NCBI RefSeq assembly: GCF_002927045.1
Contig: NZ_PRDW01000008.1
Location: 1-64,000 of the forward strand
Reading direction: 5' to 3'
DNA from: Mycetohabitans endofungorum
Lineage (GTDB): Bacteria > Pseudomonadota > Gammaproteobacteria > Burkholderiales > Burkholderiaceae
Length of the DNA stretch: 64,000 nt
In this document: positions 48,708 through 56,571 of the stretch, in pieces
How the letters are laid out: the number at the start of each line of letters is the position of its first letter
Numbering within the stretch: the first letter of the stretch is position 1
Notes under the pieces: model-generated
What the model was told of the DNA's origin: nothing
The model's database searches: none
Seen by the model: the letters and a program-made list of their open reading frames with translations, nothing else
Program-made: the position numbers and the translations under genes

Positions 48708-48836
48708 GACGGATTCCTGACACAAAAGGTGGTGTATTAAAGCACAAGGGCCGGGATCCGGATGCGGATCTCCGGACCGCGGCCCTCGGCGGTTTACTCA
48801 GGCGGCTATGCGCCGCCAAGCAAACCCATGTGGCAG

Positions 48837-49517
48837 TCATGGTCGTGGCTTGGCGTCGACCGGCTCGACGACCAGCGCCGCGGCAGCCACGCCCAGCACT
48901 GCGGTCGCTGCGCGACCTGGGTTAGGCTCAGCGCCGGGCTCAATGTTCGAACATACCGTCTCGATTGATACTGTTACCACTTTTGCATTCGCCTTTGGGT
49001 GGCGGGCGCCATGGTGCGACGCAGAACGTTCATGGCGTCCGGGCTGCCGTCGCACGAAGCGGGAAAGCTCGGTCAGCGCCATCTGGTATACATCTCTCTT
49101 GAACTCGATCACGGCGTCCAGCGGCACCCAGTAACTGTTCCAGCGCCACGCGTCGAACTCCGGATGATCGGTCGCGCGCAGGCAGATGTCGCAGTCGCGT
49201 CCGATCATGCGCAACAGAAACCAGATCTGCTTCTGTCCTCGATAGTGACCGCGGACCTCACGCTTGATGTACTTGTCGGGCACCTCGTAACGCAACCAGT
49301 CGCGCGTGCGACCGATGACCTTGACGTGCTCGGGTCTCAAACCGGTTTCTTCGTGCAACTCCCGAAACATCGCTTGCAGGGGCGTCTCACCGTACTTGAT
49401 GCCGCCTTGCGGAAACTGCCAGGAATGCTCACGCAGCCGTTTGCCCCAAAACACCTCGTTGCGCGCGTTCAAGAGGATGATGCCGACGTTCGGGCGAAAG
49501 CCTTCACGATCCAGCAT
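48837..49517 (-). CDS. rppH: RNA pyrophosphohydrolase RppH
   Basis: Converts 5'-triphosphate mRNA ends to monophosphate, starting RNase E-dependent decay. The 226-residue protein begins [17 protein letters not shown]. The NUDIX box [23 protein letters not shown] spans residues 38-60, and [21 protein letters not shown] ends the catalytic domain. A low-complexity tail of roughly 55 residues follows, longer than in E. coli but usual in Burkholderia. The ATG at 49517 is preferred to a longer frame reaching 49625. It is divergent from proS. Confidence 0.94.
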   Translation of the reverse strand: MLDREGFRPNVGIILLNARNEVFWGKRLREHSWQFPQGGIKYGETPLQAMFRELHEETGLRPEHVKVIGRTRDWLRYEVPDKYIKREVRGHYRGQKQIWFLLRMIGRDCDICLRATDHPEFDAWRWNSYWVPLDAVIEFKRDVYQMALTELSRFVRRQPGRHERSASHHGARHPKANAKVVTVSIETVCSNIEPGAEPNPGRAATAVLGVAAAALVVEPVDAKPRP

Positions 49518-49550
49518 ACAACCACCTTCGAATCCTTTAAAATTGCTTTG

Positions 49551-49556
49551 ATTATA
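49551..49556 (-). promoter_or_regulatory. Candidate -10 element of rppH
   Basis: A perfect TATAAT on the minus strand sits 34 bp before the rppH ATG in the short divergent rppH-proS spacer. No good -35 is seen 16-18 bp upstream, so the call is tentative. Confidence 0.35.
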
Positions 49557-49627
49557 AACAGTTAATGGGCGCCGTGCGACCCGGCTGGAGTCGGGTGTGC
49601 CGGCGCCCTTGTTTTGGAACCCCAAGA

Positions 49628-51364
49628 ATGAAAGCTTCGCGTTTTTTCATCGGCACGCTCAAGGAAGCGCCGGCCGATGCCGAGATCGTCAGTCACCAGT
49701 TGATGGTCAGGGCGGGGATGATTCGCCGCGTCGCCGGCGGTATCTACAACTACATGCCGATCGGGTTGCGCTCGATCCGCAAGGTGGAGGCGATCGTACG
49801 CGAAGAGATGAACCGCGCGGGCGCCGTTGAGCTGTTAATGCCGGCGGTGCAGCCGGCTGAGCTATGGCAGGAATCCGGCCGCTGGGAGCAATATGGCCCC
49901 GAACTGCTGCGCGTGAAGGACCGCCACAACCGCGACTTCGTCGTCGGACCGACCCATGAGGAAGTGATCACCGATATCGCGCGCAAGGAGATCAAGAGCT
50001 ACCGCCAGATGCCTGTGAATTTTTACCAGGTGCAGACCAAGTTCCGCGACGAAATCCGCCCCAGGTTTGGCGTGATGCGGGGGCGCGAGTTCGTCATGAA
50101 GGACGCGTATTCGTTCGATCGTGACCATACCGGGCTGCAGCTGTCGTACCAGAAGATGTACGACGCGTACGTGAGGATCTTCACGCGCCTGGGGCTCGAG
50201 TTCCGTGCGGTGGCGGCCGACAATGGCTCGATCGGCGGCACCGGGTCGCACGAATTCCATGTGATCGCCGCGACCGGCGAGGATGCGATCGCGTATTGCC
50301 CTAGCTCGGACTATGCGGCCAATGTTGAGGCTGCCGAAGCCGTGTCGTTGATCGCGTCGCGCGCGGCGCCGAGCGAGCCGCTGACAAAGAAGGCTACGCC
50401 GGGTAAGGCGAAATGCGAGCAGGTGGCCGATTATCTGGGTATTGCGTTAGAGCGCACGGTCAAGTCGATTGTGCTAGCCGTGGACAACGAGGGCGCCGAC
50501 CCGACGATTTGGCTGCTGCTGCTGCGCGGCGACCATGAACTGAACGAAATCAAGGCTGGCAAGGTGCCGGGGCTGGCCGGCTATCGGTTCGCCACCGAGC
50601 AGGAGATCGTCGATTGGTTCGGCGCGCCGTCCGGCTATTTGGGGCCGCTGAACACGCGCAAGCCGGTGAAGGTGGTCGCGGACCGCACCGTGGCGAATAT
50701 GAGCGACTTCGTTGTCGGCTCGAACGAGATGGGCTACCACACGACGGGGGTCAATTGGGGCCGCGACCTGCCGGAGCCGGAAGTGGCGGACTTGCGCAAC
50801 GTGCGCCAGGGCGACCCATCGCCGGACGGCCGCGGCGAGCTGGACCTATGCCGTGGTATCGAGGTCGGGCATGTATTTCAGCTTGGTACGAAATACTCGG
50901 AAGCCATGGGCGCGACGTTCCTAGACGAGAACGGCAAGCCGGCACCGATGACGATGGGGTGCTACGGGATCGGCATCACGCGGATCCTCGGCGCGGCGAT
51001 CGAGCAGAACTTCGACGAACGCGGCATCATTTGGCCGGAGGCCATTGCACCATTTCATTTGGTGCTGTGTCCGATGGGCTACGAGCGCAGCGACGCGGTG
51101 CGCGAGCAGGCGCACAAGCTCTATGATGAACTGCTCGGCGCGGGGATTGACGTGATCCTGGACGACCGGGGTGAGCGTCCCGGCGTGATGTTTGCGGATT
51201 GGGAATTGATCGGCGTGCCACACCGGCTCGTGATCGGCGAGCGCGGCCTCAAGGAAGGCAAGATCGAGTATCAGGGCCGCCGCGATGTGGAGCCGACGCT
51301 GTTGCCGCTCGAACAGGCGGCAGCATGGGTGGTTGAGCGGGTGTGCGCGGCACTGGCACGTTGA
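49628..51364 (+). CDS. proS: Prolyl-tRNA synthetase (with editing insertion)
   Basis: Class II aminoacyl-tRNA synthetase charging tRNA-Pro. The 578-residue, bacterial-type protein has motif 1 region [21 protein letters not shown], motif 2 [21 protein letters not shown], the INS editing domain (residues about 225-390, with [18 protein letters not shown]) that clears Ala-tRNA-Pro, motif 3 [18 protein letters not shown] and a C-terminal anticodon-binding domain. The ATG at 49628 gives the conserved [19 protein letters not shown] start. Its stop overlaps the next gene. Confidence 0.97.
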   Translation: MKASRFFIGTLKEAPADAEIVSHQLMVRAGMIRRVAGGIYNYMPIGLRSIRKVEAIVREEMNRAGAVELLMPAVQPAELWQESGRWEQYGPELLRVKDRHNRDFVVGPTHEEVITDIARKEIKSYRQMPVNFYQVQTKFRDEIRPRFGVMRGREFVMKDAYSFDRDHTGLQLSYQKMYDAYVRIFTRLGLEFRAVAADNGSIGGTGSHEFHVIAATGEDAIAYCPSSDYAANVEAAEAVSLIASRAAPSEPLTKKATPGKAKCEQVADYLGIALERTVKSIVLAVDNEGADPTIWLLLLRGDHELNEIKAGKVPGLAGYRFATEQEIVDWFGAPSGYLGPLNTRKPVKVVADRTVANMSDFVVGSNEMGYHTTGVNWGRDLPEPEVADLRNVRQGDPSPDGRGELDLCRGIEVGHVFQLGTKYSEAMGATFLDENGKPAPMTMGCYGIGITRILGAAIEQNFDERGIIWPEAIAPFHLVLCPMGYERSDAVREQAHKLYDELLGAGIDVILDDRGERPGVMFADWELIGVPHRLVIGERGLKEGKIEYQGRRDVEPTLLPLEQAAAWVVERVCAALAR

Positions 51365-51972
51365 CGGACACGGCCGTGCAATACACATTCCTATCCGCGA
51401 CGGTCCTGCTGATCCTGATTACGGATCCGCTGGGTAATATCCCATTGTTCATCAACGTGCTGCGCAACGTTGCGCGGGAGCGGCGCCCGAAGGTGATCCT
51501 GCGCGAAGTGGCGATCGCGTTCGTCATCCTGCTGGTATTCATGATCGCTGGCCACGCGTTCCTGCGCATGATGCACCTGACAGATCTGTCGTTGCGGCTG
51601 GCGGGCGGGATCGTGCTGTTTCTGATTGCGCTGCGGATGATCTTTCCGCACGCGGAAGGTCCGTTCGGCGGCGATCCGCTCGGCGAGCCGCTGATCGTGC
51701 CGCTTGCGATTCCGGCGCTGGCGGGACCGTCAGCCATCGCGACCGTCATGCTGCTGACGTCGCAGGCGCCGGGCAAGATGCTCGAATGGATCGGCGCGCT
51801 CACGGTGACGATGGCCGTGTGCGCGATCGTGCTGCTGCTGGCCGATAAGATCCAGCGATGGCTCGGCACGCGCACCGTTGCCGCGTTCGAGCGGTTGATG
51901 GGACTCGTGTTGGTCGCGATTTCGGTGGAGATGATCCTCGAGGGTATCCGGATCTTCATGCGACAGCTTTAA
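51361..51972 (+). CDS. MarC family integral membrane protein
   Basis: A 203-residue protein with six hydrophobic helices. MarC signatures are [22 protein letters not shown] and [19 protein letters not shown]. The family (formerly thought linked to multiple antibiotic resistance) has no firm function. The start is probably TTG at 51361, overlapping the proS TGA (TTGA); GTG 51376 is an alternative. The gene order proS-marC suggests co-transcription. Confidence 0.88.
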   Translation: MTDTAVQYTFLSATVLLILITDPLGNIPLFINVLRNVARERRPKVILREVAIAFVILLVFMIAGHAFLRMMHLTDLSLRLAGGIVLFLIALRMIFPHAEGPFGGDPLGEPLIVPLAIPALAGPSAIATVMLLTSQAPGKMLEWIGALTVTMAVCAIVLLLADKIQRWLGTRTVAAFERLMGLVLVAISVEMILEGIRIFMRQL

Positions 51973-52027
51973 GGGTTGCAGTCCCGGAGCGAAAACAGGT
52001 GAGCCGACGCGGCGGCCGGCACCGGGC

Positions 52028-52576
52028 TCAAGCGTCGCCTTTCAGCGCGCGGATCGCGCACAGGTTGCGCCAATACCCGTTGACGTCCATCCCGCAGCCG
52101 AACACATAGCGGTCCGGCACTTGGACACCACAGAAATCGGGGCGCAGCGGCTTGGTCTTCGCAATGATCTTCTCGCACAGCACCGCGCTGGCGAAGCGAC
52201 GCGCGCCCTTCTCGATGATCCGGTCTCGGATCGCTGCCATCGTTTCGCCTTCGTCCAGGATGTCGTCGAGCACCAGCACGACTCGGTCCTTGACTGATTC
52301 GGCCGGTGCCACGCGCCACTGCACGTCATGGCCGCTTGTCGTGTTGCGATAGCGGGTCAAATGGATGTAGTCGAACTCGAGTGGGAAGTCCAGATGCGGC
52401 AGCAGCATGCCGGTGAACACCGCGGCACCGCCCATCACGGACAGCACAAGCGGGAACTCGTCACTCATCGCGTCGCGGATTGCAACGGCCATCCGCTGGA
52501 TTGACGCCGCCACGTCGGTGGACGATACGATCTCCTCGGAGTTGCGGAAAATATCCAGGGCTTCTTCGCGGTTCAT
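52028..52576 (-). CDS. hpt: Hypoxanthine-guanine phosphoribosyltransferase
   Basis: Purine salvage enzyme converting hypoxanthine or guanine plus PRPP to nucleotides. The 182-residue protein has the PRPP-binding motif VVLVLDDILDEGETM, the Lys/Phe base-binding region AKTKPLRPDFCGVQVPDRYV, and FGCGMDVNGYWRNL. Related Burkholderia proteins are annotated as hypoxanthine-guanine phosphoribosyltransferase. It is followed at lower coordinates by marC in convergent orientation. Confidence 0.9.
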   Translation of the reverse strand: MNREEALDIFRNSEEIVSSTDVAASIQRMAVAIRDAMSDEFPLVLSVMGGAAVFTGMLLPHLDFPLEFDYIHLTRYRNTTSGHDVQWRVAPAESVKDRVVLVLDDILDEGETMAAIRDRIIEKGARRFASAVLCEKIIAKTKPLRPDFCGVQVPDRYVFGCGMDVNGYWRNLCAIRALKGDA

Positions 52577-52602
52577 CGGGATCTCGGCGAGGGGCCTAAT
52601 AA

Positions 52603-52636
52603 AGAGTGTGAATCAAAAAGAGAGTGTGAATCAAAA
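52603..52636. repeat. Two direct copies of a 16-bp AT-rich element
   Basis: AGAGTGTGAATCAAAA occurs at 52603-52618 and again at 52621-52636, between hpt and ffh. The second copy overlaps the T-run of the ffh terminator. It looks like a simple local duplication. Confidence 0.7.
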
Positions 52637-52667
52637 AACGGCGCGGGCTCCACAGAGAAAACCCGCG
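52633..52667 (-). terminator. Intrinsic terminator of ffh
   Basis: On the minus strand, CGCGGGTT and AGCCCGCG form a stem around a 10-nt loop, then CCG and a T6 run. It lies about 25 bp beyond the ffh stop codon. Confidence 0.82.
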
Positions 52668-52692
52668 ATGGCAGCCGCCGCGGCAGTTCGGC

Positions 52693-54060
52693 TCAGCGCA
52701 GCCCGGGCAGCATACCTTTCATGCCGCGCATCATCTTCTGCAGGTTGCCGCCCTTGAGCTTCTTCATCATGCCGCGCATCTGTTCAAACTGGTTCAGCAT
52801 CCGGTTCACCTCCTGTACCTGCACGCCGGCGCCGGTCGCGATGCGTCGCTTGCGGCTTGCTTTGATCAGCTCCGGCTTGGCACGCTCGGCCGGCGTCATC
52901 GAATTGATGATGCCTTCCATGCGGCGCATCTGTTTTTCGGCCTGAGACATGTCGGCGTTGCCAGCGGCCTGCTGGAATTGCGCCGGCAGCTTGTCCATCA
53001 GTGTTGATAAGCCACCCATTTTCTTCATTTGTGACAGTTGGGCGCGGAAGTCATTCAGGTCGAAAGCGCCGCCTTTCTTCACCTTTTCGGCGAGCTGCTG
53101 CGCGGCCTGCACGTCCACGCCGCGCTGCGCCTCCTCGACCAGCGCCAGGATATCCCCCATGCCCAAGATCCGGTTGGCCATCCGTTCCGGGTAGAATGTC
53201 TCTAGGCCGTCGAGTTTCTCGCCGACGCCAACGAACTTGATCGGCCGGCCGGTCACGTGGCGTACCGACAACGCCGCGCCGCCGCGCGAGTCGCCATCGA
53301 GCTTGGTCAGCACGACGCCGGTGAGCGGCAGCGCGTCGTTGAAAGCCTTCGCGGTATTGACCGCGTCCTGGCCAAGCATTGCATCGACGACGAACAGCGT
53401 CTCGGCCGGCTTGAGCTGTGCGTGCAACGCGGCGATTTCCTGCATCATCGCATTATCGATGCCGAGCCGGCCCGCCGTGTCCACGATCAATACGTCATGG
53501 TAGTGCCGCTTGGCCCAGTCCAATGCGTCCCGTGCAATATCCAGCGGCTTTTGGTCTGGTTGGGACGGGAAGAAATCTGCGCCGACCTGCTCGGTGACGG
53601 TTTTCAGCTGCGCGATTGCCGCGGGCCGGTATACGTCGCACGACACGGTGAGGACTTTCTTTTTCTGCTTCTCGCGCAGCAGCTTGGCCAACTTGCCGAC
53701 CGTAGTGGTCTTGCCGGCGCCCTGCAGGCCCGCCATCAAGATCACCGCTGGCGGCGTGACCGCCAGGTTCAGCTCGGCCGCCTTGCCCTCGTAGTCGCCG
53801 CCGATCACCGCAGTCAGTTCGCGTTGCACGACACCGACCAGCGCCTGGCCGGGGGTCAAGCTGCTGATCACTTCCTCACCGAGCGCCTTTTCTCGGACCT
53901 TCGCGATAAACTCGCGCACCACCGGCAGCGCGACGTCTGCCTCGAGCAGTGCCAGGCGCACCTCGCGCAGCATCTCTTGCGTGTTGGCCTCGGTGAGCCG
54001 GGCTTCGCCGCGTAGCGTCTTCACGACGCGCGCCATACGTTGTGTGAGATTGTCGAGCAT
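52693..54060 (-). CDS. ffh: Signal recognition particle protein Ffh (SRP54)
   Basis: GTPase subunit of SRP that targets nascent inner-membrane proteins with 4.5S RNA and FtsY. The 455-residue protein has the N domain, G1 GLQGAGKTTTVGKLAKLL, DTAGRLGIDNAMMQEI, TKLDGDSRGGAALSV, and a Met-rich M domain (QFEQMRGMMKKLKGGNLQKMM) ending MKGMLPGLR. It is divergent from the YpjD-like gene, a neighbourhood seen in many beta- and gamma-proteobacteria. Confidence 0.97.
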   Translation of the reverse strand: MLDNLTQRMARVVKTLRGEARLTEANTQEMLREVRLALLEADVALPVVREFIAKVREKALGEEVISSLTPGQALVGVVQRELTAVIGGDYEGKAAELNLAVTPPAVILMAGLQGAGKTTTVGKLAKLLREKQKKKVLTVSCDVYRPAAIAQLKTVTEQVGADFFPSQPDQKPLDIARDALDWAKRHYHDVLIVDTAGRLGIDNAMMQEIAALHAQLKPAETLFVVDAMLGQDAVNTAKAFNDALPLTGVVLTKLDGDSRGGAALSVRHVTGRPIKFVGVGEKLDGLETFYPERMANRILGMGDILALVEEAQRGVDVQAAQQLAEKVKKGGAFDLNDFRAQLSQMKKMGGLSTLMDKLPAQFQQAAGNADMSQAEKQMRRMEGIINSMTPAERAKPELIKASRKRRIATGAGVQVQEVNRMLNQFEQMRGMMKKLKGGNLQKMMRGMKGMLPGLR

Positions 54061-54181
54061 GGGAGTTCGTGCGGTTCGCCGCGCATCGACGCGAGCCCGG
54101 GCGGGTGGTGCGGTCCGGGTGCATCAAGACACACGGGGGCAGCGAGATCCGGGCCGGCGGCGGGGCGCTAGTGTAAACTGA

Positions 54182-55117
54182 ATGACTATGCACATTGTAC
54201 TGTATGCCTTCACCGCGCTTTTGTATGGCAGCCTTGGCGTCGCCGCCTGGCGCTCGCATCGGCACGCGCGCGATCCGCACGGCACGCTGCTGGCCGCGGC
54301 GCCGGTAGCCGCGTTGCCGGCGGCGTCCGGCCGCGCCGCCGGCAACGGCACGTCACCGGTGGCGCGCGCGGTGCTGTTCGCCGCGCTGGTGCTGCATGGG
54401 GTGCTGCTGCATATGACGATCTTCCCGGCCGACGCGATGGTGTTCGGCTTTGCATTCGCGCTGTCGGCGATGCTATGGCTCGGCGCGGGCATTTACTGGA
54501 TCGAGAGTTTCTTTTTCCGGCTCGATGGGCTGCGACTGCTGCTGATGCCGATTGCCTGCGTGGCTACGCTGCTGCCGCTGCTGTTCGGCGGCATACACGT
54601 GCTGGCCTATGCGGCGGACCCGCTGTTCAAAGTCCACTTCGTGTTGGCTAATGTCGCGTATGGGTTGCTGGCGATCGCCGCGTTGCATGCGATCCTAATG
54701 TTGCTGGTCGAGCGCCGGCTGCACGCGCTGCGCGGCGTGGCCGGGCGGCGCACGCCGGGGCCACCCGCGCGTGACTGGTTATCGAGTTGGTTCGATACGC
54801 TGCCACCGTTGTTGACGCTGGAAAAGTTGCTGTTTCGCCTGATCACCGCTGGCTTCGTGCTGCTGACACTGGCGCTGGTCAGCGGCGTGTGGTTCAGCGA
54901 GCAACTGATTGCCCAGGCCGTCAAGCTGGACCACAAGACCGTGTTCGCGTTCGTGTCTTGGATCATGTTCGGCGCGTTGCTAGTGGGCCGTCATTGGCGC
55001 GGCTGGCGTGGTCGCACCGCGTTGCGTTGGGTGCTGGCGTCGTTCGCGGCGCTGCTGTTCGCGTATGTCGGCAGCCGCTTTGTGCTGGAAGTGCTGTTGC
55101 ATCGCGCGGTGGTCTGA
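54182..55117 (+). CDS. YpjD/HemX-like cytochrome c assembly family membrane protein
   Basis: A 311-residue polytopic protein (about eight helices) of the CcsA/CcmC superfamily. The region from HVLAYAADPLFKVHFVLANVAYGLLAIAA to FVSWIMFGALLVGRHWRGWRGRTA carries the conserved His residues and the W-containing GWRGRTA signature of the YpjD group. Members sit beside ffh, as here. A role in haem handling or cytochrome maturation is inferred from the family; no other ccm gene is nearby. An in-frame ATG at 54188 is an alternative start. Confidence 0.85.
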   Translation: MTMHIVLYAFTALLYGSLGVAAWRSHRHARDPHGTLLAAAPVAALPAASGRAAGNGTSPVARAVLFAALVLHGVLLHMTIFPADAMVFGFAFALSAMLWLGAGIYWIESFFFRLDGLRLLLMPIACVATLLPLLFGGIHVLAYAADPLFKVHFVLANVAYGLLAIAALHAILMLLVERRLHALRGVAGRRTPGPPARDWLSSWFDTLPPLLTLEKLLFRLITAGFVLLTLALVSGVWFSEQLIAQAVKLDHKTVFAFVSWIMFGALLVGRHWRGWRGRTALRWVLASFAALLFAYVGSRFVLEVLLHRAVV

Positions 55118-55176
55118 TTGACACAATCGGCTCGCGGTGGCATCCGAATCGTTTCCTGTGTGCTTATTCGTTCGTC

Positions 55177-55518
55177 ATGGCCCGCATCCTCTTTTGGCTT
55201 TTTGTGATTCTCGCCATCCAGTGGCTGTGGCGCCAGGGCGTGCGTCGTGATCGGGCGCATGCCAGCCGCGAATCCGAGGCGGGACAGGAATCCATGCGCC
55301 CGCAGGCCGAACATGGTCGCGCCGATGGCGCGGCTGGCACGCGGCGCACCGGTGCCGCCGGTGACGGCACACTGCCGGAGGCCATAGTGCGTTGCGCACA
55401 GTGCGGCGTACACGTACCAGTGAGCGAGACGGTGTCGGTAGAAGGCCAGCCCTTTTGTTCCAACGAGCATGCTCTCCGCTACGCGGCCCGGCCGGTCAGG
55501 CGCGATAATGCGCGGTGA
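55177..55518 (+). CDS. PP0621-like small membrane protein with Cys/His site
   Basis: A 113-residue protein with an N-terminal membrane helix (ILFWLFVILAIQWLWRQG), a polar Ala/Gly/Arg linker, and a C-terminal CAQCGVHVPVSETVSVEGQPFCSNEHALRYA motif. The motif's Cys-x2-Cys and Cys-x4-His spacing looks like a metal-binding knuckle. It resembles the PP0621 family found between the ffh-ypjD region and ampD in beta-proteobacteria. Function is unknown. It overlaps or abuts ampD. Confidence 0.75.
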   Translation: MARILFWLFVILAIQWLWRQGVRRDRAHASRESEAGQESMRPQAEHGRADGAAGTRRTGAAGDGTLPEAIVRCAQCGVHVPVSETVSVEGQPFCSNEHALRYAARPVRRDNAR

Positions 55519-55525
55519 GCGGGCG

Positions 55526-56224
55526 ATGTGCGCAGCGCAGAAATCCGTGAACGACGACGCGGCGGCAACGAGCCGCGCGGCGTGCCCGACGACCGGCCCG
55601 ATGACTGGCCCGGCGGCGGGCGCGCCGCGCGGCGAGGGCGCGGCCGCGCCGGCGCGCATCGTGGTCGATGTGTTAGGGTGGGCCCGGCCCGCCTGGCACA
55701 CGCCGTGTGCGAATTTCGATGCGCGTCCTGTAGGAGTCGAGCCAACGCTGGTGGTGGTGCACAACATCAGTCTGCCGCCGGGACAGTTTGGCGGTGATGC
55801 GGTGGCGGCGCTGTTCCTCAACCAACTCGATTGTGACGCGCACCCGTACTATGCGCGACTGCGCGGGCTGCGCGTATCGGCGCACTTTTTTGTGCGGCGG
55901 GACGGCAAATTGCTGCAATTCGTCTCGTGCAATGAGCGCGCGTGGCATGCTGGCGCGTCGAGTTTCGTCGGTCGCGAACGCTGCAACGATTTTTCGATCG
56001 GCATCGAACTGGAGGGCTCGGATGAGCACGTGTTCGAGGCGCCCCAGTACGACACGCTGACGCGATTGTGTGCCGCACTGTGTGAGCGCTATCCCATCAC
56101 CGCGCTGGCCGGCCATGCGGACATCGCGCCCGGCCGCAAGACCGATCCGGGGCCGCATTTCGACTGGCATCGGTTGCGTGCGCAGCTTACGCTGCCGGCG
56201 ACGTTTTTCCCCTATTTGCGCTGA
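55526..56224 (+). CDS. ampD: 1,6-anhydro-MurNAc-L-alanine amidase AmpD
   Basis: Cytoplasmic zinc amidase of peptidoglycan recycling that removes the stem peptide from anhydro-MurNAc; loss derepresses AmpC beta-lactamase via AmpR in other species. The Amidase_2 fold is clear: VVVHNISLPPGQFGGD (Zn His), LRVSAHFFVRRDGKLLQFV, AWHAGAS, NDFSIGIELEGSD, and AGHADIAPGRKTDPGPHFDW (second His and Asp). The first 45 or so residues are a Gly/Ala/Pro-rich extension not usual for AmpD. The start is uncertain: ATG 55526, or ATG 55508 overlapping the previous gene. Confidence 0.9.
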   Translation: MCAAQKSVNDDAAATSRAACPTTGPMTGPAAGAPRGEGAAAPARIVVDVLGWARPAWHTPCANFDARPVGVEPTLVVVHNISLPPGQFGGDAVAALFLNQLDCDAHPYYARLRGLRVSAHFFVRRDGKLLQFVSCNERAWHAGASSFVGRERCNDFSIGIELEGSDEHVFEAPQYDTLTRLCAALCERYPITALAGHADIAPGRKTDPGPHFDWHRLRAQLTLPATFFPYLR

Positions 56225-56367
56225 ACGTGTTTCGCGCGGGTGCTCGCCGCGACGCCAGGGCGTACGGCGTCTCTGCGCTTGCGTGGCGGCGAGCCCGCAA
56301 CCGGTGGCGCATGCCGAAAAGTCAAGTCTCCGGACGCAAATTTATTCGTGGAATCTGGGGTAAATTT
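56225..56367. other. Leader region upstream of the nrdA control sites
   Basis: Together with the control sites, this forms a 347-bp non-coding stretch between ampD and nrdA. It turns AT-rich near 56337. TATAGT (56372-56377) within the first NrdR box could be a -10. No gene is supported. Confidence 0.4.
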
Positions 56368-56414
56368 CCACTATAGTTGGTGTGTGGCGGCAGCGTCGCT
56401 ACTAGATATTGTGG
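56368..56414 (+). promoter_or_regulatory. Tandem NrdR boxes upstream of nrdA
   Basis: CCACTATAGTTGGTGT (56368-56383) and CTACTAGATATTGTGG (56399-56414) each match about 12 of 16 positions of the NrdR consensus (acaCwAtATaTwGtgt). They are offset by 31 bp, the three-helical-turn spacing typical of NrdR box pairs. NrdR is the ATP/dATP-responsive repressor of ribonucleotide reductase genes. TATAGT inside the first box may be the -10, so binding would block polymerase. Confidence 0.68.
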
Positions 56415-56571
56415 TTTTTATGCGGCGCCTCGTTGACATCGACGGCGCCGCATTGCCTTCTCAGACATCGTTTTTCGGGGCGCCGCGGCACCGCGCCAAT
56501 ACGCCGTGCCACGCCCCGCTCGTTCCAAGAACGCGGATTCACCGCAAGACACAAGATCAGGAGTTTTGCCC

